DNA of 33,191 nucleotides, from NCBI RefSeq assembly GCF_016908555.1, contig NZ_JAFBEE010000027.1:1-33191 (forward strand), in the 5' to 3' direction. Below, piece by piece: positions 1 to 7,233 of this stretch (positions are counted from its first letter, which is position 1; each line of letters opens with the position of its first letter). The translations under genes and the position numbers were made by a program. The notes beneath the pieces are model-generated. The model had not been told where the DNA came from and made no database searches. It was given only the letters and a program-made list of their open reading frames with translations. The DNA comes from Alkaliphilus hydrothermalis (GTDB lineage: Bacteria; Bacillota; Clostridia; Peptostreptococcales; Natronincolaceae).

Positions 1-11
1 TAGTCAGTATA

Positions 12-93
12 TTATGCAAAGTAAGTCATAGAAGAATCTAGACAAAACAATACTTAGCAGGATTTACTTTGCATAATCATCTACTTTGCATAA
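12..93. repeat. Three copies of a 12-bp repeat at the end of an unidentified mobile element
   Basis: The 12-mer TTATGCAAAGTA lies at 12-23, and its reverse complement TACTTTGCATAA lies twice in direct orientation at 65-76 and 82-93, the last copy ending exactly where recognisable maturase coding sequence begins (base 94). Short repeats in both orientations at an abrupt gene break are what a transposon or recombinase-based element end looks like. No gene of the element is visible in the 93 bases available, so its family cannot be named. It apparently replaced or interrupted the first half of the maturase that follows. Confidence 0.6.
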
Positions 94-762
94 GGTGGAG
101 TGATTAGTCCGGTTCTTGCCAATCTTTTCTTGCATTATGCATTTGATGATTTTATGGTCAAAGAGTTTCCATCAATACAGTGGGCAAGATATGCTGATGA
201 TGGAGTAACCCACTGTGTATCGTTTAAGCAGGCAAAGTATTTGCAACGAAGATTGATTGAAAGATTTGCGGTATTTGGACTGGAATTAAATCTTGAAAAG
301 ACGAAAATTGTGTATTGTAAAGATGAAGACCGAAAGGGTAATCATAAACAAACACCATTTGACTTTTTGGGATATACATTTAGACCAAGGCATGCGAAGA
401 ATAAGTATGGAAAATTCTTTACGAATTTTCTACCGGCAATGGGAAGAAAAGCGAAGAAAGCCATACGAAAAGAAATTCGAGGTTGGAAGTTACAGTTGAA
501 ATCAGATAAAAGTCTGAACGATATTGCCAACATGTTTAATAAGCAGATACAGGGTTGGATTAATTACTATACGCATTTTTACAAGTCAGAAATATATGAT
601 GTTCTAAGGTACATTAATAGGTGTCTGATAAAATGGGATCGCAGAAAATACAAGAGACGAAATTCAAGAAAGAGAGCAGAATACTGGCTTGGAGGAATAG
701 CGAAGCGTGATATAAAACTGTTTGCACACTGGAAATTAGGAATATTACCAACGGCTGGATGA
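94..762 (+). pseudogene. ltrA: Group II intron reverse transcriptase/maturase, 5'-truncated (intron 1)
   Basis: This is the C-terminal portion of a group II intron-encoded protein, which reverse-transcribes the intron and helps it splice. The reading frame opens abruptly with GGVISPVLANLF, the conserved RT motif that normally follows GTPQ, so everything N-terminal is missing and there is no genuine start codon; GTG at 100 is merely the first possible one. The catalytic YADD box is present (RYADDGVTHC), followed by the FLGYTF motif and the maturase X domain with GWINYY. The protein ends in LFAHWKLGILPTAG. The break at base 94 coincides with the 12-bp repeats of another element. Intron domains V and VI follow directly, as expected for an ORF in domain IV. 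Non-functional as it stands unless the missing half lies elsewhere. Confidence 0.85.
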
Positions 763-765
763 TGG

Positions 766-838
766 GAGCCGTATGAGCTGAGAGGTTCACGTACGGTTCT
801 GAGAGAGACTTAGGGGGAGGTTCCCTAGGTCTACTTAC
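766..838 (+). ncRNA. Group II intron 1, domains V and VI (3' end of intron)
   Basis: Bases 766-799 form the 34-nt domain V hairpin (GAGCCGTATGA on one side, CACGTACGGTTC on the other), the catalytic core of a group II intron. Bases 801-838 form a domain VI-like hairpin (TTAGGG/CCCTAGG) and end in CTTAC, a plausible 3' splice site. It starts four bases after the maturase stop. The sequence resuming after it is in frame with another maturase. Confidence 0.8.
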
Positions 839-1308
839 TCTGTAATTCACTGCAACTCACTTCGAGAAGCAAAAGAAGTTAAAAATGCATTAACAAAGAG
901 AATGAAGGAAATCAAATTGGAACTACATCCAACAAAGACACAAATTGTATATTGCAGTGACAAAGATAGGAAAGATGATTATCCCGTTAGGGAGTTTGAT
1001 TTCCTAGGTTATACATTCAAAGCGATGTATATAAAGTGTAGAGATGGACTATTAAGGAATAACTTCATAGCGTATGTCAGCAAGAAATCCACAAAGGGCT
1101 TTAGAGATAAGATAAAAGCTATGGAACTCCATAAGAGAACTGGAAGTACTTTAACAATGATTTCAGAAATGGTAAATCCAATAATTAGAGGGTGGATAAA
1201 TTACTTTGGTAAATATAATCCATCAGCAATGAAATATTCATTGGACTGTATTGACAGAAGATTGGTTAAATGGGCAATGTGTAAATTTAAGCATTTTCGG
1301 GGACATAG
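839..1308 (+). pseudogene. ltrA: Group II intron maturase, middle fragment (intron 2)
   Basis: Translation in one frame gives VIHCNSLREAKEV, then LELHPTKTQIVYC, FDFLGYTF and GWINYFGKYN, ending at CKFKHFRGH: the region just after the RT YADD box through the maturase domain. The frame starts immediately after the 3' end of intron 1, so intron 1 inserted into this gene at or beside the YADD codons. It is broken at the other end by the transposon at 1309; the extra residues read beyond that point to base 1393 are transposon sequence. The next piece of the same protein is at 4539-4635. ATG 902 is an internal Met and not a true start. Confidence 0.82.
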
Positions 1309-1326
1309 TGTAGATTCTCAAGTTAA
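1303..1326 (+). repeat. Left target duplication and terminal inverted repeat of the Tni-like transposon
   Basis: ACATAG (1303-1308) is the target-site copy and TGTAGATTCTCAAGTTAA (1309-1326) is the left terminal repeat. The right end read on the opposite strand is TGTAGATTATCAAATTAA, a 16 of 18 match. Further copies of AAATTA-type sequence lie just inside the end, which may be additional transposase sites. Confidence 0.85.
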
Positions 1327-1479
1327 AACAAAAAATATTTTCAAATTAAACCAGTATTATTTCCTTCAATTTTATGTATGTTTCTCAGAATAATTTAGTA
1401 TATGTTAAAATGATTCGCAGATTAAATTAGCTGTAAAAAAACAACAGTTGCCCTTAAATTAGAACAACTGCATACTAAA

Positions 1480-2280
1480 TTAGAAATTAACCTCATTTTG
1501 AGCTTGATATATAGCTTCTTCATCGATAATCCTTGTCTTTTGGCTGTATCCATATAATAAAGCAGCGGTAGCTATGTTATTGACTAGCCTTGGATGTCCC
1601 TTTGTTATGCTGTAGAGGGCACGGAGTGCTTCTTCTGTGAAGAGCTTTTCTTTACAACCCACCATTTCTAGTCGGGTATTGCAATAAGCTTCCATTTCTG
1701 TCTCTTTTAATCCTTGTAGATTGTATTTCACTGTAATCCTCTGTCGTAAGGGATTATTTATGGTTAGTGCTAGCTTGTTACGAATCAGAGGTTGTCCTGA
1801 TAGTATCAGTATGTAAGGATTGTCACTATCCATTGAAAAGTTAAAGAGTAGTCTCAAATCTTCCAGTAAGGCATTGGAGGCTAGGTGTATTTCATCTAGT
1901 ACAATTACTGGGGTAATCCGATTCTGGTTATGTAGGTTGCCTATAGCAGCTTGTATTTGATTAAAGAGGCCTATCTTTTGAAATTTTGGTTCTTCTCCTA
2001 ATAATAGAGCTAGCCCTCGGTAGAACTCTTTTACGGTTACAGTGGATAATGCAAAATAGCAGGGTTTAAATAATGATGGGTTTAAATGATCTACATATTT
2101 TCTAAGGCTTGTGGTTTTGCCCACTCCTGGTTCTCCTACTATTAGACCTATTCTCCGGGTTTGTTCTAGGTATTTTAATCTCGCTGCCACTTCTTGAGAT
2201 TCTTCACTGGTGTAGAGATGACTACTATCAATTTCTTTACTAAAGGGATTGTACTTCATTCCAAAATATTGGATAAACAT
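1480..2280 (-). CDS. TniB/ExeA-like AAA ATPase of the transposon
   Basis: 266-residue AAA ATPase of the TniB/TnsC/ExeA kind, which in related transposons binds target DNA and activates the transposase. Walker A is GEPGVGKTT (about residues 49-57) and Walker B is VIVLDE (about 125-130), followed by a sensor-like stretch ILSGQPL and the helical lid with LRQRITVKY. The N-terminal YFGMKYNPF motif is typical of the ExeA-like transposition ATPases. Its ATG lies two bases after the transposase stop, so the two are translationally linked. Full length and undamaged. The family call is firm; the role in target selection is inferred from relatives. Confidence 0.85.
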   Translation of the reverse strand: MFIQYFGMKYNPFSKEIDSSHLYTSEESQEVAARLKYLEQTRRIGLIVGEPGVGKTTSLRKYVDHLNPSLFKPCYFALSTVTVKEFYRGLALLLGEEPKFQKIGLFNQIQAAIGNLHNQNRITPVIVLDEIHLASNALLEDLRLLFNFSMDSDNPYILILSGQPLIRNKLALTINNPLRQRITVKYNLQGLKETEMEAYCNTRLEMVGCKEKLFTEEALRALYSITKGHPRLVNNIATAALLYGYSQKTRIIDEEAIYQAQNEVNF

Positions 2281-2282
2281 TT

Positions 2283-3656
2283 TTACATACCTTCTTTCTT
2301 TTTAATATGGACTTCTTCCATTAAATTCATAAAGGATACACCTGATTTGGACTCTTGAAGTTCTTCTCTTTCTTCATTGATGGGTAATAGTTTGCTCTTA
2401 GGGGCTTCACTACTAGTAGATTTCCTTTTGACTCGGGAATTATCATAAAAATTTACTACCCTTGCAATTCCTACTTGTCTATCTTTATCAAACAATAGTA
2501 AGGATTTGCTGGAATTTTCTAACCATGTGGGGTCATATCTCACCTCTAGGCTTCGGTTGGCTAAGCCTCTATCTGTTTCGAAGAGGATTGAATCTATGGT
2601 TAAAGTAGCATCATGATGTATTTTTCTTTTTACACGGATTAGAAAATGTTCTTCTAATAAAGATGGATTGTTAAAGAGTTTAATCCTATCGGCCTGACTC
2701 ATGAAAAAATCTAATGGACTCATTCCGATAGAGGAATGGGCTTTACACTGGTAATCTTCTAGAAGCCACTTTGAAAATCGTTGATTGAGGTCTTCTAGAT
2801 CCGTTATAGAATCTATATCTAGACAGCTTAAGAAACGCATCCTAACGGTATTAAAAAACCTCTCTATTTTCCCTTTTGATGTAGGGGTATAGGGTTTAGC
2901 ATGTAGAAGACTTATTCCTACGGAGGCACAGATCATTTCTAGTTGATTGCAACGATAAATTTTCCCATTGTCAGTATAGAGGAGCTTTGGAATTCCTCTA
3001 TGTAAAATGGCTTCCTTGAATGTGGCACGAAGTGCTTGGAAATTTTGCTGTAGGCTAAAGCTAGCATGGGTAATTAATCTTGATGCATCGTCGATATAGG
3101 CTACTAAATAGGTTTTTTCTTTCTTATGGCCTGTTTTAATGTAGGGGCCATACATAATATCTGTTTGCCATAGTTCATTGACATAGGCGTGTGAAAAACG
3201 CTTAAATTCTTTAGTGCTGTGTTCTCTATTTTCTCCTTCCAACAGATAGGGATTTCCAGAAAGATATCGATAAAATGTAGCTAAAGAGATGTCTTTAGGT
3301 GTAAAAATACCATCTTTTATCAGCTCATAATAGAGGAGATGTTTTGTTATTCTTGGAAACTTAGCAATTTTTTTTACAATAGCATCTCCAACTGAAGAAT
3401 TAATTCTCCTACTTTGACCTTGGTCACTTCTTCCTTTAGGCTTAAGGGCATCTATACCCTCTTTAAGATAAAGTGCATACCAGCACCCTAAGGTTTTAGG
3501 TGAGTAATTTTTTACACCATAATGAGGCATGTCAATAGGTTTTGCACACACCTCTTCAAAATATTGCTTATGACTTTGTACCTGCCCATTAAGTACAGGA
3601 CTGATTAAGGAAAAACGTTTTAGAGCAACTGCTTCCCGGTCCCTTTGAGTAATCAT
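2283..3656 (-). CDS. DDE transposase with rve integrase core (TniA/Mu-like)
   Basis: 457-residue transposase. An N-terminal helix-turn-helix part (about 1-120) precedes an integrase-core domain with the acidic triad D166 (LWQTDIMYG), D229 (LYTDNGK) and E265 (KGKIERFFN), a DX35E spacing typical of the retroviral-integrase superfamily. A C-terminal small beta-barrel and a charged tail follow. A GGAGG ribosome-binding site precedes the ATG. It is encoded between the zinc-ribbon gene and the ATPase and ends two bases before the ATPase start. All catalytic residues are present, so it is predicted active. IS481 or Tn552 affinity cannot be separated by eye. Confidence 0.88.
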   Translation of the reverse strand: MITQRDREAVALKRFSLISPVLNGQVQSHKQYFEEVCAKPIDMPHYGVKNYSPKTLGCWYALYLKEGIDALKPKGRSDQGQSRRINSSVGDAIVKKIAKFPRITKHLLYYELIKDGIFTPKDISLATFYRYLSGNPYLLEGENREHSTKEFKRFSHAYVNELWQTDIMYGPYIKTGHKKEKTYLVAYIDDASRLITHASFSLQQNFQALRATFKEAILHRGIPKLLYTDNGKIYRCNQLEMICASVGISLLHAKPYTPTSKGKIERFFNTVRMRFLSCLDIDSITDLEDLNQRFSKWLLEDYQCKAHSSIGMSPLDFFMSQADRIKLFNNPSLLEEHFLIRVKRKIHHDATLTIDSILFETDRGLANRSLEVRYDPTWLENSSKSLLLFDKDRQVGIARVVNFYDNSRVKRKSTSSEAPKSKLLPINEEREELQESKSGVSFMNLMEEVHIKKKEGM

Positions 3657-3785
3657 TTGTAAAAAACCTCCATTTCTAAGTTAATAGTACTAGAATAGCC
3701 GCTACTCCTAGACTATAACCTTAAAAAACTCTGTTGCTGAATAAAAAATAGAAATGAAGACCATAATGAAATTAAAGGGAAAAAA

Positions 3786-4385
3786 TTAATTTGAAAAGGA
3801 AGCTAGAAAAGATCGGTGACAGTGCTCAAAAAACCTTTGGCTGAAGGTGGGGATTGAGAAATTGTCTTTTATGATATCGATCGTATCTCTAGCTTTTTTT
3901 CTTTGTTCAAAATCCAGTGAGGGAAGTAGAATTCTACTGGAAATAGATCTGATTCTTAAATGAATCCAAGATATGTTCTTCATAAATCGTCTTAGATAAA
4001 AGGAAATATGAGATAAAGAAAGAGCCCTAAGATGAGGAATACAAATAAGAGTTTCTAATATTTTAGAAAAAGAAAGGCCTAGTTTAAGGCTTTTTAACAA
4101 AATATCTATTATGATATGTAGGGTATATTGAAAATATGGGATACAAAAGGAAGGTAGATAAGAAAAGGTCATTCCGCAATAGGGGCAATAAAAACGATGA
4201 ATGTATATATGGGAAGAATAGTCACCACTGATAGAATATCTATTATATCCCCCATGTTTCTTGGGAGGGATTGGAATTAAGCACTTAGAATTAAGACAAC
4301 GCTGAGGCCTAGGGGGACAAACATCTTTTCCATAATCTTTAGCCAGATAATCATTAATAGAGCAATCAAAGAGCACTTGCATCAC
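3786..4385 (-). CDS. Zinc-ribbon protein of the transposon (DUF6431-like)
   Basis: 199-residue protein with cysteine pairs suited to zinc binding (CPPRPQRCLNSKC near residues 23-34, then FYCPYCGMTF) and a helical C-terminal half rich in Leu/Ile. I recognise it as resembling the DUF6431 proteins that accompany clostridial DDE transposase plus ExeA ATPase pairs. It is the first gene of the minus-strand operon, with an AAGGAG ribosome-binding site before the ATG. By position it could play the part of a target-selector such as TniQ, or bind the element's ends; neither is shown by the sequence. The 129-bp gap to the transposase gene holds no other frame. Confidence 0.65.
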   Translation of the reverse strand: MMQVLFDCSINDYLAKDYGKDVCPPRPQRCLNSKCLIPIPPKKHGGYNRYSISGDYSSHIYIHRFYCPYCGMTFSYLPSFCIPYFQYTLHIIIDILLKSLKLGLSFSKILETLICIPHLRALSLSHISFYLRRFMKNISWIHLRIRSISSRILLPSLDFEQRKKARDTIDIIKDNFSIPTFSQRFFEHCHRSFLASFSN

Positions 4386-4520
4386 GAGAACATCTCCTTA
4401 TTGTTAGGAGTATGACCAAGAAAGAGAAAGATTAAAATGAGTAAGTTTTATCAGTTTATCTTAGATGAAAAAACCTATCAAATTATTTAATCTGAGAAAT
4501 ATATATAGGTTTATGGAATG

Positions 4521-4544
4521 TTAATTTGATAATCTACAACATAG
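4521..4544 (-). repeat. Right terminal inverted repeat and target duplication of the Tni-like transposon
   Basis: TTAATTTGATAATCTACA (4521-4538) is the inverted partner of the left end at 1309-1326. ACATAG (4539-4544) is the second copy of the target duplication, and from it the intron 2 maturase reading frame resumes. Confidence 0.85.
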
Positions 4545-4635
4545 ACGTTTAGCAGAAAAATGGCTCTCCGAGGTGAAAAATAGAGAGCCAAACTTGTTTG
4601 CACATTGGAAGTTTAGGTATAAAAAGAAAGGTTGA
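4539..4635 (+). pseudogene. ltrA: Group II intron maturase, C-terminal fragment (intron 2)
   Basis: Reads HRRLAEKWLSEVKNREP and then NLFAHWKFRYKKKG before a TGA at 4633-4635: the standard C-terminus of bacterial group II maturases. It continues exactly from KFKHFRGH at 1306 when the transposon and one ACATAG copy are removed. Too short and lacking a start, so it is found only by homology to the other maturase ends in this window. Confidence 0.85.
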
Positions 4636-4642
4636 ATGATAA

Positions 4643-4711
4643 GAGCCGTATGAAGGGAGACTTTCACGTACGGTTCTGTGAGAAGTTTGAGGTGAAAGTC
4701 CTCTTACTTAC
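4643..4711 (+). ncRNA. Group II intron 2, domains V and VI (3' end of intron)
   Basis: Bases 4643-4676 match the domain V of intron 1 (GAGCCGTATGA then TTTCACGTACGGTTC), with a different tetraloop region. A domain VI-like hairpin (GAGGTGAAAGTCCTC) follows, ending CTTACTTAC near 4711, the probable 3' splice site. Lies seven bases after the maturase stop. Confidence 0.8.
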
Positions 4712-4725
4712 TCGACTGAGAGGTC

Positions 4726-4748
4726 GGTAGATAAAATAATTATCTACC
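4726..4748 (+). other. Perfect 9-bp hairpin between two group II intron remnants
   Basis: GGTAGATAA (4726-4734), loop AATAA, and TTATCTACC (4740-4748) pair perfectly. There is no U-tract after it. It lies in the flank between the 3' end of intron 2 and the 5' end of the intron 3 fragment. Some bacterial group II introns insert beside hairpins, so it may be the old target site; a protein-binding palindrome is another option. Confidence 0.45.
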
Positions 4749-4774
4749 TCCTACTCGATTGCTGCCCAGCATGG

Positions 4775-4860
4775 GTGCGAACTTGTCGGTGAAAGTCAGA
4801 TACGGGGGCTGGTAGTCCCGCCAACCGTTGCAAGAACAAGGGAAAAGACGGACATTTTAA
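4775..4860 (+). ncRNA. 5' fragment of a third group II intron (domain I)
   Basis: Starts GTGCGAAC, the consensus 5' end of bacterial group II introns, and continues with the domain I features CGGTGAAAGTC, GGGGCTGGTAGTCCC and CAACCGTTGCAAGAACAAGG. Beyond about 4860 the sequence decays into A-rich DNA without the rest of the intron or its ORF, so only the first part of domain I survives. The exact right edge cannot be set by eye. Confidence 0.6.
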
Positions 4861-5149
4861 ATCAATAGATAAAAAAAGCGTTAAAACATAAATAAACACC
4901 AGCATAAACAAGCTTGTAAAAAAAAAAAAATAGAAAATGGTCATAATCTCATTATTAATGGAAAGATTAGAAATGCAAAGAAAACAAATCGCATAACAAA
5001 AAAATAAAGAAATTTTATTGGTAAAAATAACAATGTCGAAATTTGCGGAAAATAAATAATAAAATTTTAGAGGATTTTTGAGTTAATTGTCGAAAAAGTG
5101 TTTATATAGTAAAAAAAATTAACTAAAAATACTGAAAGAGGTATTCTAA
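4861..5149. other. A-rich intergenic region upstream of galU
   Basis: Very A-rich sequence (including a 12-base A run near 4920) after the intron 3 fragment. A weak promoter-like pair (TTGAGT 5078-5083, TATATA 5103-5108, 19-bp spacer) precedes galU, and TGTCGAA occurs twice (5034 and 5088). I see no gene or RNA in it; a small minus-strand frame across 4744-4944 overlaps the intron remnant and is not protein-like. Confidence 0.4.
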
Positions 5150-6055
5150 ATGATGAAGGTAAAAAAGGCAGTTATTCCTGCGGCAGGATTAGGGACAAGA
5201 TTTTTACCTGCTACCAAAGCTCAACCAAAAGAAATGCTCCCTATCGTAGATAAACCCACATTACAATTTATTATTGAAGAAGCAGTAGAATCAGGTGTAG
5301 AAGAAATACTCATTATTACAGGAAGAAATAAACAAAGTATAGAAAATCATTTTGATAAATCAATTGAATTGGAGCTAGAATTAGAATCAAAAGGTAATCA
5401 TGAATTATTGGAGGATATTAGGAAAATATCTAATATGGTTAATATCCATTATATTAGACAAAAAGAGCCAAGAGGACTTGGTCATGCTATTTTATGTGCT
5501 AGAAGTTTTATAGGCAATGAGCCATTTGCTGTACTCTTAGGAGATGATATAGTTTATTCAAGGAAACCTTGTTTAAAACAGATGTTAGAAATATTCGAGG
5601 TATATCAAACTTCAATTATTGGAGTACAACCAGTAGCAAAAGAAAATGTGAGTAAGTACGGTATTGTAAAAGGGGACAAAGTTGAGGGTAGAGTATATGA
5701 AGTTAATGAACTAATCGAAAAGCCAACAATAGAAGAAGCTCCATCCAATATAGCCATACTGGGAAGGTATATTATAACACCTTCTATCTTTGAAATATTG
5801 AGTAATTTACCACCTGGAAAAGGCGGAGAAATTCAATTAACGGATGCATTAGATTTATTAGTTTCAAGGGAAAAGATGTATGCGTATCATTTTGAAGGAA
5901 AAAGATACGATGTAGGCGATCGATTAGGGTACTTAGAGGCTACGTTAGATTATGCCTTAAGGAGAAAAGATTTAAGTTCAGATATTCTAAGGTACATAAA
6001 TATGCTTGCTAGTGGAGAAGAGACTATTATTACATTATTAGAGAAGAATGCATAA
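5150..6055 (+). CDS. galU: UTP-glucose-1-phosphate uridylyltransferase
   Basis: Makes UDP-glucose from UTP and glucose-1-phosphate, feeding cell-envelope glycans and sugar-nucleotide pools. 301 residues, the usual length. The N-terminal nucleotide-binding signature AAGLGTRFLPATKA (about 11-24) is complete, followed by KEMLPIVDKP, the catalytic-site GDD (LLGDDIVY), the EKP motif (LIEKP) and the C-terminal KRYDVGDRLGYL block. Either of two adjacent ATGs (5150, 5153) could start it, behind a GAAAGAGG ribosome-binding site. Directly followed by the LoaP stump, an arrangement seen at envelope polysaccharide loci. Probably a resident chromosomal gene and not part of the peptide cluster, although it could supply UDP-sugar to the cluster's glycosyltransferase. 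Confidence 0.93.
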   Translation: MMKVKKAVIPAAGLGTRFLPATKAQPKEMLPIVDKPTLQFIIEEAVESGVEEILIITGRNKQSIENHFDKSIELELELESKGNHELLEDIRKISNMVNIHYIRQKEPRGLGHAILCARSFIGNEPFAVLLGDDIVYSRKPCLKQMLEIFEVYQTSIIGVQPVAKENVSKYGIVKGDKVEGRVYEVNELIEKPTIEEAPSNIAILGRYIITPSIFEILSNLPPGKGGEIQLTDALDLLVSREKMYAYHFEGKRYDVGDRLGYLEATLDYALRRKDLSSDILRYINMLASGEETIITLLEKNA

Positions 6056-6099
6056 TAAGTATTAATTTAGTTAGGACTGTTAGTAAGGAGGTGTCTCTA

Positions 6100-6231
6100 A
6101 TGGAGTGGTATGTTCTTTTTGTAGAATCGGGCAAAGAAGAGATAGTTAAGAATTGGCTAAACTTCTACTTCGACAAACAAAGCTTACACGCACTAATACC
6201 TAAGAGAAAGCTAGTTGAAAAAACCTTGTAA
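6100..6231 (+). pseudogene. loaP: LoaP/NusG-type antiterminator, truncated to its N-terminus
   Basis: A perfect ribosome-binding site (AAGGAGGTG) seven bases before ATG 6100 leads into MEWYVLFVESGKEEIV and on to ALIPKRKLVEK, the first beta strand and helix of a NusG N-terminal (NGN) domain. The wording WYVLFVxxGKE is that of the LoaP paralogues, which bind RNA polymerase and allow read-through in long biosynthetic and polysaccharide operons. The frame ends after 43 residues where it runs into tnsA-like sequence; a full LoaP has about 160-180 residues including a KOW domain. It is therefore a stump, non-functional for antitermination. NusG-family membership is clear; the LoaP subtype is my reading. 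Confidence 0.7.
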
Positions 6232-6458
6232 TGACTTATATAAAAAGATTATTAGATGCAGATGAAACAATAAGACATATTTCAAATAATTTTGAGAATG
6301 ATTTTGCCTTATCAGAAGGCACTGGAATAGCCATATTTAGATACTTAGTAATTCATAAAATAATTCAAGTAGATATGTTTCAACCAATTAATGTTAATCA
6401 AAAGATTAAAATCAATATTAACTCTCTTGGGATTCATAGGGAGCTGAAAATAGTATGA
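6231..6458 (+). pseudogene. tnsA: Tn7-like TnsA endonuclease, C-terminal remnant
   Basis: 75 residues readable from ATG 6231, but the homologous frame extends a few codons upstream into the LoaP junction, so ATG 6231 is probably internal. RLLDADETI, GTGIAIFRYLVIHK and IIQVDMFQPIN resemble the C-terminal domain of clostridial TnsA proteins, which is the part that contacts TnsC. It overlaps the next frame by four bases (6455-6458), as tnsA and tnsB genes usually do. The catalytic N-terminal part is absent here; an N-terminal tnsA remnant lies at the far end of the window (32827-33042). Identification is by motif memory and should be held as probable. Confidence 0.55.
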
Positions 6459-6814
6459 TTTTTAATAATTTAATATTTCAATATGCTGACAGCGGTGAAC
6501 GATTAAGGGTCATACATGCGAATGAAAAGTACGTCTATTATGTAGAGTTGGACAAGGATACATCCATGCTAAAACATATGGAAATAGAGAAGATACAATC
6601 AGAAATAGAGAATAATATTTTAGTAAAAATATCAGATATGTTTCTAGGGAATGTTGATGAACACTCTATTCCAGATACTCATAAAGACAAAAGAAATAAA
6701 GAATGGGAATATGTAAGCTGTATTTGGCCATCCGAAGTAGAGACATTAATGGTTGAAAATAAAAGAAGTCTTGTTTTACGACTGTCAAAGACCCATGTTG
6801 TAACGAGTAAGTGA
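6455..6814 (+). pseudogene. tnsB: Tn7-like TnsB transposase, N-terminal remnant
   Basis: 119 residues: a small beta-rich segment (LIFQYADSGERLRVIHANEKYVYYVELD), then an acidic linker, then HKDKRNKEWEYV and a block ending KRSLVLRLSK. This is the N-terminal architecture of clostridial TnsB proteins ahead of their helix-turn-helix and integrase core; the D-x-R-x-x-x-W pattern is characteristic. A full TnsB is about 700 residues, so more than four fifths, including the DDE core, are missing. It follows the tnsA remnant with a four-base overlap. An unrelated small hypothetical protein is the alternative. Confidence 0.5.
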
Positions 6815-7233
6815 CTTGTTGTTACTAATTATTCATTTTGTATAAAAATTTCATTATTACTATTAATAAAGCACAAAAATGCATTAGCGTTAAACTAAAT
6901 ATAAAATTTTTAAAAAAAGAAAACAAAATGAACAAAAAAGGTTGATTTATATCATGTAATCTTATACAATATATAATATATTCTTAAAAGCCACTTTATT
7001 AAGCAAAGAAAAAGTTAATGCAACATAATTCGCTACATACTTTTGAATAATTATGAGTATAATAGTTGAATTAGCGTAATTATTCTCAATACATATAAGT
7101 CGCATAACAGCAAATTTATGCAAAATGATTTATAAGCTTTTAAGTGTTTTTTATTGAAGCAATAAGTGAGGTATATAAGATTTTTATTATAAAACGACTT
7201 AACTATACTTATAAAGGAAGGTGATAATCAGCT
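6815..7233. other. 419-bp AT-rich leader region before the biosynthetic cluster
   Basis: No gene or RNA family recognised. It holds a promoter-like pair (6942-6970, listed separately), several TATAAT-like strings and the AAAGGAAGGTG ribosome-binding site of the first cluster gene near 7215-7225. Sequence just after the tnsB stump shows no Tn7-type end repeat. Confidence 0.5.
6942..6970 (+). promoter_or_regulatory. Candidate sigma-A promoter for the exporter/biosynthetic operon
   Basis: TTGATT (6942-6947), a 17-bp spacer and TACAAT (6965-6970) match the consensus at 4 and 5 of 6 positions. Transcription would start near 6977 and give an untranslated leader of about 255 bases before the ATPase gene. 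In DNA this AT-rich, chance matches are common, so confidence is modest. Confidence 0.4.

Larger units (their letters stand above)
1309..4538 (-). mobile_element. Complete 3,230-bp three-gene Tni/Mu-like transposon
   Basis: The element is delimited by 18-bp imperfect terminal inverted repeats beginning TGTAGATT and flanked by the 6-bp direct repeat ACATAG (1303-1308 and 4539-4544). All three genes run on the minus strand: a zinc-ribbon protein, a DDE transposase and an AAA ATPase. Deleting the element plus one target copy rejoins the interrupted intron 2 maturase in frame (GGA CAT AGA, giving G-H-R), which independently proves both boundaries. All three reading frames are open and the DDE and Walker residues are intact, so the element looks recent and possibly active. 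The pairing of a DDE integrase-fold transposase with an ExeA-like ATPase is that of the Tn552/Tn5053/Tn7 group. Confidence 0.9.

Noticed and set aside
614..850. 78-residue minus-strand frame over intron 1
   Set aside because: Antisense to the maturase end and to domain V; explained by those features.
4744..4944. 66-residue minus-strand reading frame
   Set aside because: It overlaps the group II intron 3 RNA fragment and an A-rich run (poly-Phe on this strand); no ribosome-binding site and no protein-like pattern.
5034..5095. TGTCGAA pair before galU as Tn7-like end
   Set aside because: Two 7-mers only, unlike the CAATAGTTGAT repeats after glmS, and TGTCGAA-like strings also occur in the unrelated insertion sequences.
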